Source: Gammaproteobacteria bacterium (lineage in GTDB: Bacteria; Pseudomonadota; Gammaproteobacteria; Ga0077536). Taken from it: a stretch of 64,000 nt of DNA. Location: NCBI GenBank assembly GCA_016191285.1, contig JACPPA010000026.1, forward strand, positions 1-64,000, written 5' to 3'. Below are positions 9,500-18,091 of the stretch, one piece after another. A program made the translations under genes and the position numbers. The notes under the pieces are model-generated. The model had not been told where the DNA came from. It worked only from the letters and a program-made list of their open reading frames with translations, and made no database searches. Every line of letters starts with the position of its first letter. Position 1 is the first letter of the stretch.

Positions 9500-10072
9500 T
9501 CAGTCATCATCGATAACGAACCCAATCCGGCGACGCTTGGTCGTCGGCGCGGTCAATTGACGGATGGCGTTGATGAGCCCGGTGATGGTCTGGTCATGGG
9601 TCGACAGCTTTTTTTCCAGGGCATCGAGCTTCTTAGAAAGTTCCGCGTTGTACGCGAGCACTTCGCGCAAGCGGATGAAGGCGCGAATGACTTACACACT
9701 AGTGTCAACCGCGCGCGGTGAGTTCAGGATAGTGGCAACCATTAGAGCACCATGCTCGGTGAAAGCATGTGGTAGTACCGGCGAAAACTTGAGCTTGGCG
9801 AGGTGGTCGCAATTTGCGACCACCTCAGTCTTCTCTTTCGCGCTGAGCCGAAACATAAAATCCGCAGGGAACCGCGCGACATTGCGCTTAATCTGTTCAT
9901 TAAGCCGTTTGGTCGGTACCCCATAGAGTTCTGCCAAATCGGCATCGAGCATCACTTTCTGTCCGCGAAGCAGCGGGATGCGATCATCGATGGGCGTTCC
10001 TGGTGGGCTCGTTTTTACGCTCTTCTTGCCGACCACGCGCGAGTTCCTCCGTCGGTTTACGGCAGACCTCAA
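9500..10072 (-). pseudogene. ORF6N-domain protein with an in-frame stop codon
   Basis: The upstream part encodes an ORF6N domain (VMLDADLAELYGVPTKRLNE, then RFPADFMFRLS and AFTEHGALMVATILNSPRA), a DNA-binding module of phage antirepressor-like proteins. The frame stops at 9692-9694 (TAA). Reading through it gives VIRAFIRLREVLAYN, a coiled-coil heptad region and a second stop at 9500, the complete family layout of about 190 residues. The family often has tyrosine at the stop position, so one TAC/TAT to TAA change would explain it. The 5' end abuts the stop codon of osmC and its start codon is unclear. Nonsense mutation, readthrough or sequencing error cannot be separated here. Confidence 0.78.
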
Positions 10073-10578
10073 TCCAAGGCGAGTTCAAGCGTCACCGGCA
10101 CCGGGGTCGATAACATATCGAGCACCGGACAGTGACTGTCGACCAACTGTTTCAGGCGGGCTAATTCGGCGGGGCTCGCGCTGGATTCAAGTTGCACGCG
10201 GCCACGGATCGCCTGATAGCCGGCGCGCACCTTGGCGTCAACACCGAAGAAGCCGCGCAGATCAATCTCACCAGTGAGTTCAACGGACACGCGTTTTAGG
10301 TCGATGCCGAGCGCCGTGGCATAGGCTTTATAGGTAATTTCCTGGCAGGCGCCGAGTGCCGCGAGGATGAGTTCGACCGGGTTCGGTCCCGCGTCGCCGC
10401 CGCCGAGCTGCGGCGGTTCGTCGACGATGAGGTGATGCTGCCGCAGGGTAACGTCGGAGCGAAAACCGTCTCGCAGTTCCGATTGCGAGCGGAACTGCGC
10501 CTGCGCGGCGGCCGGCGTCAGGCGGAGGTGGTTCTGCATGCCCGTGATTGCCGTGCGTAAGGATTCGCTCATACCCAC
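10069..10578 (-). CDS. OsmC family peroxiredoxin-like protein
   Basis: A 169-residue OsmC/Ohr fold protein. The two redox cysteines expected of thiol-dependent organic hydroperoxide reductases are present: C78 in LGACQEITYKAY and C150 in DSHCPVLDML. GPNPVELILAALG is the conserved helix before the first cysteine. It could also start at the third residue (MSESL). The divergent region upstream contains the hairpin cluster at 10.75-10.86 kb. The physiological peroxide or persulfide is not indicated. Confidence 0.85.
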   Translation of the reverse strand: MGMSESLRTAITGMQNHLRLTPAAAQAQFRSQSELRDGFRSDVTLRQHHLIVDEPPQLGGGDAGPNPVELILAALGACQEITYKAYATALGIDLKRVSVELTGEIDLRGFFGVDAKVRAGYQAIRGRVQLESSASPAELARLKQLVDSHCPVLDMLSTPVPVTLELALD

Positions 10579-10744
10579 CCCGCGATACCGTGATTGAGAC
10601 TATCATCATAAGAGATTTCAGCCAGCGCGCGCAGCCGCCAGCGCCGAGGCAATAATCGCAAGGCTCTCGTTCCTTAACGTTATGCACCCTGTAGAAAATC
10701 CCCGGCCGCCGCTACCGCCTGATCAAAGATCTGAACTTGGTCTC

Positions 10745-10886
10745 TAAGGAAGCTCTGCAAAAGGCAGAGCTTCCCGCGGCACAGGGAGGTGCCGCCATTT
10801 TCGATGGTTGCAAACCATTGAAAATGAAGGGAAGCAAAAATCATACTTTTTGCTTCCCGTACTCTGAATAAGTCCAGGATGGACCC
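10745..10886. repeat. cluster of four adjacent hairpins, possible MITE
   Basis: Four hairpins follow one another. They are 10748-10774 (perfect 11-bp stem GGAAGCTCTGC), 10776-10795 (perfect 7-bp stem GCGGCAC), 10797-10825 (13-bp stem, one mismatch, arm ATTTTCGATGGTT) and 10829-10858 (perfect 12-bp stem GGGAAGCAAAAA). The first hairpin recurs, with the flanking TAAGGA, at 20060-20094. The remainder of the 343-base gap between osmC and the acyltransferase (10579-10744) shows nothing recognisable. A non-autonomous mobile element or a structured RNA are both possible. Confidence 0.6.
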
Positions 10887-10921
10887 GCTGGTACGATTTC
10901 AGAGACTCATGAGCAGGAACG

Positions 10922-12046
10922 ATGCAGAATTCACCCACAGCGTTGGTAATCGCGGCCGATGCGCGGCTCAGGTTTATCGACTTTCTGCGCGCGCTCGCCT
11001 CGCAGGCGATCGTTTGGCATCACCTCGCCTTTTACGGCCCGCTATCCGACATCGCCTATCCCCTCGCGCCGCTCGCGATCGATGTGCTCTACGACTATGC
11101 GCGGATGGCGGTGCAAGTGTTTCTGGTCATCGGCGGCTTTCTTACGGCACAGCAACTAGCGCACGGTGCGCCGGTCAGACTCGCGGCGCTGGGTAGCGCC
11201 GTCGCACGTCGCTATCGTCGTGTCGGACTACCGTATCTCGCGACTCTGATGGTCGCCATTTTCGCCAACGCGCTTGCCGATCGCTGGATGAACCATCCTT
11301 CAATTTCCGGCCCGCCGAGCGCGATTCAGCTCATCGCGCATGCGGTGTTTGCGCAAGACATTTTCAACTTTGAAGCCCTGAGCGCGGGTATTTGGTATCT
11401 CGCGATCGATTTTCAGTTGTTTATCTTGAGCTTCCTGCTGGTCGCGGCCGCGAACTTTGTCGCCGCAAAATTCGTGGTATTCGGTCGTCTAAGTCCATTC
11501 CGTGTGTTGCAGGGTTTAACGTGGCCGCTCGCCCTGCTCTCGTTGTACTGGATCAATCGCGATCCCGGATTTGATTGTTGGGCGCTGTATTTTTTTGGCA
11601 GCTATTTTTTTGGCATGGTGTTGTGTTGGACGATCGACGGCGCACTGCCACGGCAGGCGTTTTGGATCTACGCGCTCGCGGTCGCCTTGGCGATAGTCGT
11701 CGATTGGCGGCCACGATTGGTGGTGGCGAGCGCCACGGCGTGTTTGCTGATGATCGCGGCGCGGAAGCAATTTCTGCGGACGTGGCCGCGGAGTCCGGTC
11801 ATCGCATACTTCGGCAAAATCTCCTACAGCCTGTTTCTCATTCATTTTCCGATTTGCTTGCTGACCAACGCGTGGTTCTCGCGCTGGTCATTGTCGCCGC
11901 TGCAATCCTTCGGCGGGATGGTCGTCGCCTATATCAGCAGCCTGCTCGGGGCGATGGTGTTTTATACCTTCGTTGAAGTGCCCTGCCTCAAGTTCGCCTC
12001 GCGACGGGCACCGCGGCGAGCGGGATCAGCGCCCTCGCCGGGATAG
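10922..12046 (+). CDS. acyltransferase family 3 membrane protein (OafA/YrhL-like)
   Basis: A 374-residue inner-membrane protein with about ten hydrophobic helices. It opens with RLRFIDFLRALASQAIVWHH, the family's RxxxDxLRxxA block and catalytic-type histidine. It also has an IWYLAIDFQLF segment and KISYSLFLIHFPI near the end. Family members transfer O-acyl groups to lipopolysaccharide, peptidoglycan, exopolysaccharide or small glycans. No polysaccharide genes flank it, so the acceptor is unknown. Followed by a long REP-containing palindrome. Confidence 0.85.
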   Translation: MQNSPTALVIAADARLRFIDFLRALASQAIVWHHLAFYGPLSDIAYPLAPLAIDVLYDYARMAVQVFLVIGGFLTAQQLAHGAPVRLAALGSAVARRYRRVGLPYLATLMVAIFANALADRWMNHPSISGPPSAIQLIAHAVFAQDIFNFEALSAGIWYLAIDFQLFILSFLLVAAANFVAAKFVVFGRLSPFRVLQGLTWPLALLSLYWINRDPGFDCWALYFFGSYFFGMVLCWTIDGALPRQAFWIYALAVALAIVVDWRPRLVVASATACLLMIAARKQFLRTWPRSPVIAYFGKISYSLFLIHFPICLLTNAWFSRWSLSPLQSFGGMVVAYISSLLGAMVFYTFVEVPCLKFASRRAPRRAGSAPSPG

Positions 12047-12066
12047 GGGTGTACTGTTTCGTCATC

Positions 12067-12185
12067 AATTTGCGCGTCTTGGTGGGGCCGCCTGTGGGAG
12101 CCGCTTTAGCGGCGAATCTTCATTGAAAGGCCCATTCGCCGCTAAAGCGGCTCCCACAACCTACTCCCACCAAGACGCGCAAATT
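12067..12185. repeat. REP pair nested in a 20-bp outer inverted repeat
   Basis: The outer arms are 12067-12086 (AATTTGCGCGTCTTGGTGGG) and its perfect reverse complement at 12166-12185. Inside are two inverted REP copies, 12092-12121 and 12133-12158. The whole 119-base segment can fold into one long stem. The other REP loci lack such arms. Confidence 0.82.
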
Positions 12186-12320
12186 TCATTACCAGACAGC
12201 ACCGGAGAAATTGCTTTACCTTCCGTTGCAGTTGTTTGCGGTTGAGTGACGCCAGTTCACGGTGCGCTCCGCCGCCGAGGCAGACAATGCAGACTTATTG
12301 TTGTCTCCGAGGTCGCTTGC

Positions 12321-12812
12321 GTGCCGCGTGTGCTGTCACTATTCCTAATGCTCTTACTGCCGTTCACTGCCGCGACCGCGCATGAGTCGCATCTAACCTT
12401 TGTTGCCGATCGCGCGGCCGAACGTATGGCAGAGAAGCAGGCTCGCGACTTAGTGCAATTTGCACGCGTTGAATTGAATCTAAAACTCGATTGGAGTGAT
12501 GCCAGCATTGCGCGCATCGAAGACGTAGCGGCGGATCTGCATGCCGATTATCGACGCGACAAAACCGCCTTTACGGAGCTCGATCCCCTGCTGCAGCGAT
12601 TAGGCAGTTATGTGGGTGAGGTGTTTCGCCGCAACCATGGTGGGGTGTGGGGTTTCGTACATGCGAATGGAAAGAGAATTTTAGCCATGAAGGCCACGGA
12701 CAGCGGGACGGTGCTGTGGCCGGTCGAGCGCGTCCGCCAGCGCATTCGTGGCGGCGCGACGAATAATGTGTGGACGTATTATCAAACGCGCGTGGCGATT
12801 GCGTTGCGCTAA
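12321..12812 (+). CDS. hypothetical secreted protein
   Basis: A 163-residue protein starting at a GTG preceded by GAGG eight bases earlier. The first 22 residues form a signal peptide (VLSLFLMLLLPFTAATAHES) that would release a periplasmic protein of about 140 residues. The body has a charged helical part and a segment GSYVGEVFRRNHGGVWGF, which resembles a motif of the DUF3806-type domain (weak, by memory). The frame is open upstream to 12246 but that part does not look coding. No function can be given. Confidence 0.6.
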   Translation: MPRVLSLFLMLLLPFTAATAHESHLTFVADRAAERMAEKQARDLVQFARVELNLKLDWSDASIARIEDVAADLHADYRRDKTAFTELDPLLQRLGSYVGEVFRRNHGGVWGFVHANGKRILAMKATDSGTVLWPVERVRQRIRGGATNNVWTYYQTRVAIALR

Positions 12813-12833
12813 GCGCGACGTTCAAGTGGCGTC

Positions 12834-12899
12834 TTGTGGGAGCCGCTTTAGCGGCGAATCTTTACTAAGGTCTATTCGCGACTAAAGTCGCTCCCACAA
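12834..12899. repeat. REP hairpin between convergent genes
   Basis: TTGTGGGAGCCGCTTTAGC faces an inverted copy whose inner arm reads GCGACTAAAGTCGC. It lies between the stop codons of the secreted protein and the CoA-transferase, 22 bases after the first and 17 before the second. Confidence 0.82.
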
Positions 12900-12915
12900 C
12901 AATCAAGCGTCCAAA

Positions 12916-14136
12916 TCAGACGTCGGCCGCTTGCAACACTCCCGCAGCAGTCAGTGCCGCGATCTCAGCCACACTCTTGCCGAGCACCGTACGCAGCACT
13001 TCTGCATTGTGTTGGCCGAGCGTCGGCGCTTCAAAGGGCTGATTCGCTTCTTCGCCGACAAATTTGATCGGCATGCCCGGGATCTGGAATTCGCCGGCAA
13101 TTCGATCTTTGATGGTGCGCACGGTCCCGCGCGCGACCAAATGCGGATGCGTTACGGTTTCGGCCACGGACAGAATCGGCGCACACGGCACGCCATGAGC
13201 TTCCATCTGTGCGATGGCGCTCGCGACATCGGGGAAAGTCTGGAGCCAGCCCTCGATAATGCCGAGCAATTCCGGGAGATTGGCGCGCCGCGTGGCGTCG
13301 TCTTTAAAACGTTCGAGCGCAATGAGGTCGGTCCGCTCCATCGCGCGACAGAGATCGGGCCAATGGTGCAAAAAGGCCATGATCATGATGTCACCGCCAG
13401 ATCCACGATAAACCCCGGCCGGACACACATACGTCACATGGCGTCCGCCGCGCGTCGGGCGCATGGCGCCGTTCGAGCCGCTGAATTGATGCACGTTCAC
13501 TTCGTGGCAATGGTAGTAGGCGTCGACCAGGCCAATGTCGATATGCTTGCCGCGGCCGGTGCGCGCGCGGTACAGCAACGCGGCCGCGACCGCGAAGGCG
13601 GCATGCGCGCCGGTCATCACATCCCCCACGCCGACCAACGGAATCATTGGCGCTTCATCCGGCGGGCCGATCATCGACGTCACGCCCGAGTACGCCTGCG
13701 CGATGTAATCGTAACCCGGCTTGCCCGCCAATGGCCCGGACTGACCGAGCGCCGAGATCGAACACAGGATGATGTCGGGCTTTAGTTTTTGCAGCACGTC
13801 AAAACCCAACCCCATTTCAGCGATGACGCCGGGCTTGAAGTTTTCCACCACCACGTCGCATTGCTTGACCAGGTCTTTAAGCAGGGCGAGTCCCGCGGGT
13901 TGGCGAAAATCAACGCAAACGCTTTTCTTGTTCAAGCTTTGTTGAACGTAGTAGAGGCTGCGTTCGTTGCGGATTTTTGATACCCGGCGCGTCATATCGC
14001 CGCCCGGTGCGGATTCAACCTTGATCACTTCAGCCCCGAGTTCGGCGAATAATCGCGTGCAAGTGGGGCCGGCGAGCGCGCGGGTGAAATCGAGGATGCG
14101 AATACCCTCGAGGATTTGGTCGTGAGGGGTATTCAT
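12916..14136 (-). CDS. CaiB/BaiF family (class III) CoA-transferase
   Basis: A 406-residue class III CoA-transferase, a family that moves CoA between carboxylic acids through an aspartyl-CoA intermediate. The N-terminal block reads RILDFTRALAGPTCTRLFAELGAEVIKVE (two stretches, residues 13-41). GVGDVMTGAHAAFAVAAALL places the catalytic aspartate at D172. IDIGLVDAYYH follows. Length is typical. Neighbours (a DUF4399 protein and a luciferase-like monooxygenase) do not reveal the acid used. It might take part in carboxylic acid or bile-acid-like catabolism, but that is a guess. Confidence 0.88.
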   Translation of the reverse strand: MNTPHDQILEGIRILDFTRALAGPTCTRLFAELGAEVIKVESAPGGDMTRRVSKIRNERSLYYVQQSLNKKSVCVDFRQPAGLALLKDLVKQCDVVVENFKPGVIAEMGLGFDVLQKLKPDIILCSISALGQSGPLAGKPGYDYIAQAYSGVTSMIGPPDEAPMIPLVGVGDVMTGAHAAFAVAAALLYRARTGRGKHIDIGLVDAYYHCHEVNVHQFSGSNGAMRPTRGGRHVTYVCPAGVYRGSGGDIMIMAFLHHWPDLCRAMERTDLIALERFKDDATRRANLPELLGIIEGWLQTFPDVASAIAQMEAHGVPCAPILSVAETVTHPHLVARGTVRTIKDRIAGEFQIPGMPIKFVGEEANQPFEAPTLGQHNAEVLRTVLGKSVAEIAALTAAGVLQAADV

Positions 14137-14189
14137 GGCCGCGAGGATAGGGGACGAAGCGCGGCCTCGTCCACTAGTTCGGTGTCATG

Positions 14190-14597
14190 TTATTCGACCG
14201 TGATCGAGATCTTTTCCGAGTACTGCGGGGGGTTGTGCGGCACGTGTGCGAAGTCACCGAAGAGCAACTGCAAGGTATGCGGACCCGGCGTCAGCTTTAA
14301 CTCAGTCTCGGTCTGGCCGCCGCCGAAGTGCAGATGACTGGCGTCCTTCGCGATCGGCTTGCCGAGGTCGGGCAGTTCAACGTCGATCAACAGGTGATGA
14401 TGCCCCGTCTTATCGATTTTGGTACCCGCCGGCGCCACGCCCCATGGATTGTGCAATCCAAACACCACGGTGACCGGACTCTTTACCGTCGCGCCGTTTT
14501 GCGGCGCGAGGAGATAGACCGCCGATTGTGCCGCCGACGCTTGCGCGGTGTTGAACAGTGCAAACGCGAATCCCGCCATCTGTAGCACTTTTAACAT
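14190..14597 (-). CDS. DUF4399 family periplasmic protein
   Basis: A 135-residue protein with a signal peptide (MLKVLQMAGFAFALF, cut after QASA) and a DUF4399 domain recognisable by FGLHNPWGVAPAG, KTGHHHLLIDV, SHLHFGGGQTE and PGPHTLQLLFGD. Several histidines (HHH, HLH) suggest metal binding, which is untested. The frame begins at 14612, but that first ATG overlaps the Shine-Dalgarno GGAGG, so the ATG at 14597 is the likely start. Function is unknown for the family. Confidence 0.82.
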   Translation of the reverse strand: MLKVLQMAGFAFALFNTAQASAAQSAVYLLAPQNGATVKSPVTVVFGLHNPWGVAPAGTKIDKTGHHHLLIDVELPDLGKPIAKDASHLHFGGGQTETELKLTPGPHTLQLLFGDFAHVPHNPPQYSEKISITVE

Positions 14598-14653
14598 GGG
14601 TTTATCCTCCATTCGACTTTAAGTAAGGTTAAGACTGCTGGCGCGCGAGGTGT

Positions 14654-15760
14654 TCACGGGCTTTTCGCCAGCTTCACGGGCGTTAAGTGTCGCACTTTCG
14701 GCATGACTTCGTGGGCGATGAGACGCATCGACTCACGCCAGGCTTCGGGCTGGTCCACGTAATCCGTGCCGAGCATGACCATCGTCCCGAATCCACCGAG
14801 ATCGTCATACATGCGTTCGAGCTTGCCGGCCACGGTGTCCGGCGTGCCGATCAGCCAATTGTGTTTGGCGATGTATTCAACCGTGACATCACTGTCGGGC
14901 ACCGCCTGGTCGTGTTTTAGAAACGACAGATAGTTGAAATCGCGGAATAGCGGTAACAGATGTTCGCGCCATAAACGACCAAGCCCGCCCTCTACCGCCA
15001 GTTTCCACGCCGCGCCGTCAGTCTCGGCCACGCACACTTCCCGACTAACCCGCCACAAGTTGCGATCCGCCGTGCGCCCCACTTTGTTCGCGCCCTCTTC
15101 GACTGACGCCCAATGCCCGCGCACATAACCGGTGTTGAGGTTCAAGCTCATCGGCATGAAGCCGCGTTCACCGCATAGCTTTAGGGTGTCGGATTTCGCG
15201 CTCAAGCCAGACAGACTGATCGGCGGATGCGGTTTTTGGAACGGTTTAAGATGCGGGCGCAAGGTGCCAAGCGAATTCGACGCCGGTTTGCGTACCGTCC
15301 AGAATTTACCGACGTGTTCGAATTCCGCCTCGTCGCTCCACAAGCGCAGAATAATTTCGAGTGCTTCCTGCAGCATCGCGCGATGTTCGCCCTTCATCCC
15401 ATCGACATTGAACATTGCCCAATCGCTCGGCAAGCCGCTGGCCGCGATGCCGAAATTGAAACGGCCCTGGCTTAGGTGATCGAGCATCGCCGCGCGATTC
15501 GCGAGTTCGGCGGGATGGTGATAGGGCAGCAAGAAGCCGCCGGTGCCGATGCGCAATTGTGTGGTTTCGCGCAAGCTTTGCGCGACTAACAGATCCGGCG
15601 CCGGGTGCGGTTCCCACGGACAGGTGTGGTGCTCGCCGATCCACGCCTCCTTGTAGCCAAATTCATCCGCCCAGCGCAGTGCCTGCAGATCCCATTGGTG
15701 GCCGTCATAGAGTTTCCGCTCCGGCGGATGCGACGGCATGATGAAGAAACCTAGATCCAT
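14654..15760 (-). CDS. LLM-class flavin-dependent oxidoreductase
   Basis: A 368-residue bacterial luciferase-like monooxygenase (TIM barrel, FMN or F420 cofactor). Typical segments are FGYKEAWIGEHHTCPW, IGTGGFLLPYHHPAELANR and LDHLSQGRFNFGIAASGLPS. GAGG precedes the ATG by a few bases. A separate gene at 59.6 kb encodes a distinct member of the same superfamily. The substrate is unknown. Confidence 0.85.
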   Translation of the reverse strand: MDLGFFIMPSHPPERKLYDGHQWDLQALRWADEFGYKEAWIGEHHTCPWEPHPAPDLLVAQSLRETTQLRIGTGGFLLPYHHPAELANRAAMLDHLSQGRFNFGIAASGLPSDWAMFNVDGMKGEHRAMLQEALEIILRLWSDEAEFEHVGKFWTVRKPASNSLGTLRPHLKPFQKPHPPISLSGLSAKSDTLKLCGERGFMPMSLNLNTGYVRGHWASVEEGANKVGRTADRNLWRVSREVCVAETDGAAWKLAVEGGLGRLWREHLLPLFRDFNYLSFLKHDQAVPDSDVTVEYIAKHNWLIGTPDTVAGKLERMYDDLGGFGTMVMLGTDYVDQPEAWRESMRLIAHEVMPKVRHLTPVKLAKSP

Positions 15761-15816
15761 ATGTACCTCACTGCGTTAAGACCTCTGGAGTAACTACCCG
15801 CGCGTGCACCGTTATT

Positions 15817-15879
15817 GTGGGAGCCGCTTTAGCGGCGAAGGGACCTCAATAAAGATTCGCGGCTAAAGCCGCTCCCACA
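15817..15879. repeat. REP hairpin
   Basis: GTGGGAGCCGCTTTAGCGGC followed by an inverted copy ending GCTCCCAC. It separates the luciferase-like gene from the pyr operon, both on the minus strand; it lies downstream of the PyrK-like gene's stop codon. Confidence 0.8.
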
Positions 15880-15923
15880 TTAGCAACGCGTCCCGCGATG
15901 AAAGTTCATCGCGGGACGGCGCA

Positions 15924-16808
15924 CTAGTCAAACACGACACGGCTGGCTTCAAACACCGGGCCATCCACGCACACCCGTTTCATCGCCGGTCCCGTGGCGG
16001 TCTCGATCCGCACCGTGCAGCCGGCGCAGCCGCCGACCGCACAGGCCATGAATTCCTCAAGCGAAATCTCGGCGGGTAGTTGATACTGGGCCGCCACGCG
16101 CTGCACGGCTTTTAACATTGGCGTCGGGCCGCAGGCGAAGATCTCGATCTGGTCGCGCGGCACATTGCTGTGATCGAGCCAATGTTGCGCCAATTCGGTC
16201 ACCAAGCCCTCGAAGGCACCGGCGTAACCTTGCTGGCTCGCAAGCCGGCAGGCGATCCCCCAATCTTCCATCAGCGGCATGGTCCCGATTACTGACGCGG
16301 GTATGCCTGGCACCATAATCTGTGACGGTCGCGGACTGAAGGGAAACGGCACTTCCGAGCCCATCAGCACCAACGGCGTTACGCCAGAGATCCTGCGCAG
16401 ATGCTCAGCCAAATAGACCATCGGCGGGATCCCGACGCCGCCGCCAAGCAACAGAGGGCGGGGACGAAATCCCGTGAGTTTGAACGGCCGGCCGATCGGC
16501 CCGAGCAGACTGAGTCGATCGCCCACCTGGTGTTTAGCCAAGGCGGTGGTGCCGAGGCCATGCGCCTTGAATAGGATCTCGAGCGTGCCCGCGCCGCGCG
16601 CCGCGCGCATGATCGACATCGGCCGTCGCATCAGCAGAGTCGGTTCGCAGCGGACGTGAACGAACGCGCCCGGTTGGGCGCGCGCGGCGATACCGGGGGC
16701 GCTGAGCTTTAAAATCACTTGGTCACCCGGATACGCGCTCCGCGCAAGAATTTCCGCGCTTTCCATGCAAATGGTCCCGCGATGGGCATGATCGAACGAA
16801 GGTGTCAT
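15924..16808 (-). CDS. PyrK-like iron-sulfur flavoprotein (dihydroorotate dehydrogenase electron transfer subunit type)
   Basis: A 294-residue protein with an N-terminal FAD-binding domain (RRPMS after a beta-barrel start), an NAD-binding domain (LLLGGGVGIPPMVYLAEH) and a C-terminal 2Fe-2S domain with four cysteines: MACAVGGCAGC plus RVCVDGPVF. In PyrD-1B enzymes this subunit passes electrons from dihydroorotate to NAD. The ATG at 16808 overlaps the stop of pyrC' (ATGA), so the two are translationally coupled. The frame extends to 17018 inside pyrC', but that part is arginine-rich shadow. No catalytic PyrD is in the window. It could serve another oxidoreductase. Confidence 0.8.
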   Translation of the reverse strand: MTPSFDHAHRGTICMESAEILARSAYPGDQVILKLSAPGIAARAQPGAFVHVRCEPTLLMRRPMSIMRAARGAGTLEILFKAHGLGTTALAKHQVGDRLSLLGPIGRPFKLTGFRPRPLLLGGGVGIPPMVYLAEHLRRISGVTPLVLMGSEVPFPFSPRPSQIMVPGIPASVIGTMPLMEDWGIACRLASQQGYAGAFEGLVTELAQHWLDHSNVPRDQIEIFACGPTPMLKAVQRVAAQYQLPAEISLEEFMACAVGGCAGCTVRIETATGPAMKRVCVDGPVFEASRVVFD

Positions 16809-18091
16809 CGCGCTTTCAGGTCGTCGAACACCACACTCCCGCCGACCAAGGTCAATCGATTGCGCCCGCGCAGGCGACGTCCCAGAAACGGACTGTTTTT
16901 GCCGGCGCTGGCGAGTGCGTCCGGGGTGACGTCCCACTCGGCTGCGGGATCGAACACGCACACATCGGCTGGCGCGCCAGGCGCGAGCGTGCCGCCTGGC
17001 AGGCCGAGAATTCGGCACGGCGCGAGACTGGCGGCCTTGAGCGCAGTCAGGAGATCGAATGCGCCGCGCGCCACCAAATCGAGCAGCGCCGGCAGGAAAA
17101 TATCGAAGGTCGAAGCGCCAGGCTCGGTTAACGCGAACGGGGCCGCCTTGGCATCGGCGTCATGCGGCTCGTGATAGGCGCAGACGGCGTCCAACGATCC
17201 ACGCTTCACCGCCGCGCGAAGCGCGCTGCGATCGGCGGCATCCCGCAGCGGCGGGCGCAGGTGATAGTTCGCATCGAAATCGCCGATATCCGCCGCCGTG
17301 TAAGTTAAATTCAAAATGCTGGTGTCAGCCGTCACCGGTAAGCCGGCGCGGCGCGCGTCGTGGATGGGTTTCAGTCCTTCGGCGGTGGTGAGGCGCCCGA
17401 AATGCGCGCGCACGCCGGTGGCGGCGACCAGCGTGAGGTCGCGGTGGAGGGCGATGATCTCGGCGGCGCGCGGGATCCCGGGAATACCGAGGCGCGTGCT
17501 CGTGGCCCCTTCGTGCATATGGCCTTGCGACCCCAGCCAATAATCCTCGCTCTGCAAAAACACCGTGAGTCCGGCGCTCGCCGCATAGGCCATGGCGTGC
17601 TTCAGCACCGTGGTGTCCATGATCGCGCGATCGAGATTGGTGACTCCCACGCAGCCGGCGGATTTCAGCGCATGCATTTCCGCGAGCACCTGACCGTTGA
17701 GGCCGACAGTAAGCGCGCCAAGGCATTTAATCCGTGCGCCGCGCGCGGCGCCCGCGCGTTGGACCACGTGTTCGACCACGGCGGGGTTGTCCATTACCGG
17801 CGCGGTATCCGGCGTACAGCACACGGTGGTGAAGCCATTACGAACCGCGGCGCGCGCTTCACTCGCGATACTGGCCTTGTGTTCAAACCCGGGTTCGCGC
17901 AAGCGCGCGCCGAGATCGACCAGACCGGGCGCGACCACTAAGCCCGCGACATCGACGGTACGCTTAAGTTTGGCGCCACGCGGCGCACTGCCGGCGATGG
18001 CGCCACCTTCGACGTAGACGTCCGTGACTTCGTCCATCCCGGTGGCGGGGTCGATCACGCGACCGCCGCGGAGCCTAATCATGCTCGGCAT
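16805..18091 (-). CDS. pyrC': non-catalytic dihydroorotase homologue PyrC'
   Basis: A 428-residue protein of the dihydroorotase/amidohydrolase fold. Active enzymes have a metal-binding HxH after the first strand (VDLHVHLREPG); here the same place reads [11 protein letters not shown], so both histidines are lost (G61 and R63). The usual DHAPH-type site reads AYHEPHD. It should therefore be catalytically dead. In Pseudomonas an inactive dihydroorotase of this kind (PyrC') is needed to assemble the class A aspartate transcarbamoylase dodecamer (established for P. putida and P. aeruginosa). It overlaps the end of pyrB by 17 bases, matching that arrangement. A working dihydroorotase must be encoded elsewhere. 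Confidence 0.87.
   Translation of the reverse strand: MPSMIRLRGGRVIDPATGMDEVTDVYVEGGAIAGSAPRGAKLKRTVDVAGLVVAPGLVDLGARLREPGFEHKASIASEARAAVRNGFTTVCCTPDTAPVMDNPAVVEHVVQRAGAARGARIKCLGALTVGLNGQVLAEMHALKSAGCVGVTNLDRAIMDTTVLKHAMAYAASAGLTVFLQSEDYWLGSQGHMHEGATSTRLGIPGIPRAAEIIALHRDLTLVAATGVRAHFGRLTTAEGLKPIHDARRAGLPVTADTSILNLTYTAADIGDFDANYHLRPPLRDAADRSALRAAVKRGSLDAVCAYHEPHDADAKAAPFALTEPGASTFDIFLPALLDLVARGAFDLLTALKAASLAPCRILGLPGGTLAPGAPADVCVFDPAAEWDVTPDALASAGKNSPFLGRRLRGRNRLTLVGGSVVFDDLKAR

Noticed and set aside
10744-10938. 64-codon frame ending in LPFAELP
   Set aside because: It runs through the hairpin cluster, and its ending arises from the shared palindrome rather than homology to the dehydrogenase.
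12931-13785. 284-codon plus-strand frame
   Set aside because: Shadow of the CoA-transferase on the other strand, which has clear family motifs.
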